A DNA stretch of 64,000 nucleotides from Otis tarda (taxonomy: Eukaryota > Chordata > Aves > Otidiformes > Otididae). The notes beneath the pieces were generated by a model, which did not search any database, had not been told where the DNA came from, and was given only the letters and a program-made list of their open reading frames with translations. The number at the start of each line of letters is the position of its first letter. Within the stretch, counting starts at the first letter, position 1. The DNA lies in assembly GCA_026413225.1 (NCBI GenBank), contig CM048553.1, positions 117,372,690 to 117,436,689 on the forward strand. The letters are read 5' to 3'. Below are positions 61,338 through 64,000 of the stretch, in pieces. The translations under genes and the position numbers were made by a program.

Positions 61338-64000
61338 GATTAATCATAAGAAAACTAAGGGTTTTTTTACACTTATGCATACAGGCCCATCTTTCTATTT
61401 AAGGTCTAGCTCTGTGATCTTTTCACTAAACTTTGACTGGGCTGCAACCTCTTGTATCTTATAGACAAAGTTACACGTTATAAGCAACAATTTGAGCTTC
61501 ACATGACTCGTAGATGCAGAGCTCCCTTTGTAGAACCATTGTGAATCTTACTGCCTCAAGCCATCTGTTTTTTATAAAGTATTCACGACATTTTCAGACT
61601 ATACAATTCTGTGTTTGCTCTGATTTTTTGTCATTTTCCCTATTTCAAACCACAAGCATCATGAAGCAAGCCAGACTAAGTGCAGGCAGGACCCATAGAG
61701 TATGGCTACCTAAGACACTTGGTGCTACCACATGCCCTACAGTACAACCCTCAACTCCTTTGCATTTTATTTTCACCAATCACTGTATAGTATATGAAGG
61801 GCAGCACAAAGGAAAATTCTTGCTGTTCTCCTCGTCTTGCAACTAACCACAAAATTTACACCATGAAGGTCTGAAACTGAGTCTTCAGCCTCCTCCAGCC
61901 TGGAGAGCACTCCACATCTTTTCCACAAGCTTTTTCAGAAGTAACAACTACACCGTCCAAGCCAGATTACACTAGATGTGTGTACAGTCCATCTTAGCTG
62001 TTAAAGCAGATTTCCATCGCAGTTCAAGTCTGGACTGGTGTGGTTCTACCCTCTTCAGTCACACATTCACTCCCAACCTTCAGCCAGCACTGAAGCTCAC
62101 GGGGAAAACAAAGTGAAGTAGTTTAGAGAACTGATCCTGCCCAGAATGACCTAAAAATACACATTTCTTTTCAGTTGTAAGTTTCAGATTGAACGGGTTC
62201 ATCCTAAAGCTGTATCAACACAGAGGAGGCCAATTGTGCTGGCTAAACTTAATTGATCCAGTTAAGCATTTCTATCAGCTGAAGAGAGGGATTCACCCCC
62301 CTTCCCATCTTATTCTATAGGTAAATTATTAACCCTACTGTCACATGATTACTGAAAAAAAAATCAAATGTAAAGGAAGGGGGAAGGACAAACAACTAAA
62401 ACCAGTTTGCCTTTACCAGTGCAGCTATAACACTGAAACTCACCCTTGGTGTCTCTCCTAAAATATATAGCCATAACAATGAAGAGCAAACATATTTCCA
62501 TACAGGACACAGATGACATTTGTGGCATATGTGCAATGCTAGGGACTGACATAAAGGACATACTTGGAAGCCCACAAAGCTCTTGTCTTAACCACTAATA
62601 AAAATTTTCTAGTGTTATACATTTCCTTCAAGTGTTCATAAGATCGTTACAGAAAGTATTTTGCCAAAAGCGGGAGTAGTAACGTATACTAGAACAAGAT
62701 ATTTCTCATCAGAATTTGAGAATATTCATAAGTTGACTAACACACTCATGAACAAGGAATTCCTAAGCTCAAATAAACACAGTGTTCCTATTACACCTCC
62801 TTACTTCCAGTACATATTTAAAGCTTATAATCAGATACAGTTGTCAGAAGCACCTTGTTTTTAAGACATAAAACACTTTGGTTTAAGAGTAACCAAGGCT
62901 ATCTTAAAGTGATACTTGTTAGCTGAAGGGTACATTATAACTCTCCCTCCCATCAAGACAGTATTAGTTCAGATAGTATTTTTAAAGATTCTTAAAAACA
63001 GGATGTTCCTTAAAGAAAACCTATCTATACAATGTATACATTTGCTAAATTAGGCATCAACTGTTACTGACAAACACAATAGTTAAGAAAGACTGACACT
63101 TTAAGAATAAAAATGAAGGTATAAAATCCGTTTCTTTATCAAAGAAAAATTAAGTTTGGGGAGGGTTTTGTTTTTGTTTTCCTCAAAGACTTAACGGGAC
63201 AGTAAAGTTGTTCTCTCAGTTTTTTAACTATTTCTCCTTCAATAACAAAAAGTGACTTACGAAAGTCAAGAAGCTAAAATATACAGTAAGGAGCACTTTG
63301 AACCTGTGCTCAGGATTTCCTACCATCACAACTTGCTATATTGCAAGGGTATTTCAGGCTACACCAATATTAGCGAGTCACTGATAGGCAGAAGTTGACG
63401 AGTAGATTAACACCGATTAGCGCAGAGGTCCCCCTCCTATGTCCACATTATGCATATTCATGGGGTTCTACTTGAAAGCAAATATAATCTGGTCTCCTTG
63501 GACTGAACAACCACAGGAAGCATGTGGTTTAACACTAGTTGAAGAATCAAGCAGTGGTCTGCGCCTTCACATCTCTGTTAACGTGTGAAGAACAACTGAT
63601 ACGATGCCCAGTAGAAAACCAAGATTAGTTTCTGTGTATCAAAACTGTTTTGCACATAAATCAGGAGATTCACTTCAAAACTGCACCGCTTCTCTGAGTG
63701 AGAATGTTGATGAATATGCAGCCTCCAGCAGGCTCATAAGCTATGTAAATCCTAAACTTCAGCGAAAAATCTGTATTGTAACGGGACTCTAAAAACGCAG
63801 TAGCAAACCAGTGACTGAGCTCCTCAAATTATAGAAGAGTTCAGGAAGTAACACGTGTACTTCAAAGTTTTGCACAAGATAGCTTATTTCTAATGAGAAG
63901 AAATACTAACCAGCCCAATCTTACATTACAAATCCAGTGTAACAGCCACTAACTAAAGAAAGGAGTATTAATAAAAAAAAAGGAGAGTGTTTCATGCTAC

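Larger units (their letters stand above)
59162..64000 (-). other. TRAPPC8 upstream intron (runs out of the window)
   Basis: At least 4.8 kb. It contains a CR1 fragment (59888-60570) and an A run (61322-61337). By eye I find no minus-strand segment that encodes the expected N-terminal residues, and no CpG-rich promoter, so the first coding exon and transcription start should lie beyond 64000. Confidence 0.65.

Noticed and set aside
59162-64000. Search for the first coding exon of TRAPPC8
   Set aside because: No minus-strand segment with the expected N-terminal residues and a donor was found, so the start is placed outside the window and the in-exon ATG near 59156 is not taken as the true start.
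1-64000. CRISPR arrays, tRNA or rRNA genes, prokaryotic-type operons
   Set aside because: No regularly spaced palindromic repeats, cloverleaf-type sequences with A/B boxes, or ribosomal sequence were seen; the DNA is a vertebrate gene with introns.

Overview
The window is vertebrate nuclear DNA, almost certainly from a bird. It is AT-rich and intron-rich, it carries several CR1 LINE fragments with the avian-type ATTCTATGATTCTATGA 3' end, and it contains LTRs of a type I recognise from bird genomes. There are no operons, no prokaryotic signals and no RNA genes that I can support.

One gene explains the whole conserved signal: TRAPPC8 (Trs85/KIAA1012 family, a subunit of the TRAPP III tethering and RAB1-activating complex), on the minus strand. 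I traced 28 consecutive coding exons from 59161 down to the stop codon at 9760-9762. Every junction is GT-AG and every phase joins. The exons total 4136 nt, about 1378 codons. The human protein as I recall it has about 1435 residues and about 52 lie upstream of the first exon found here, so only the extreme N-terminus and the promoter are missing; they lie beyond base 64000. Exons run in the order N-terminal GTPase-like domain (58967-47847), central helical-repeat region (46615-35196), then C-terminal beta-sandwich domains (35006-9760). The 3' UTR probably ends near 8955.

Between the exons are mobile-element remnants. There are six CR1 pieces (22208-22336, 31228-31552, 33548-33841, 40213-41066, 55134-55566, 59888-60570). 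There is a solo LTR with a perfect 5-bp target duplication (29136-29610) and a second, LTR-like element (about 42546-43501). Simple repeats are scattered throughout. Bases 1 to about 8954, downstream of the gene, show no gene; they hold a degenerate CT-rich tandem array (4830-5715) followed closely by a CTCF-like site (5779-5802).

The most interesting signal is a second copy of an early coding exon. The standard exon (52805-52894) and a candidate alternative exon (56219-56287, or to 56302) have identical phase-1/phase-1 boundaries. They encode related starts ([12 protein letters not shown] versus [12 protein letters not shown]), which points to a duplicated, alternatively spliced exon. Other points worth checking are an in-frame downstream donor that would add 45 residues after exon 6, a 56-nt pyrimidine-only tract at the exon 20 acceptor that forces a distant branch point, and a 15-bp intronic hairpin. 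Nothing here looks like a wholly new molecular system.
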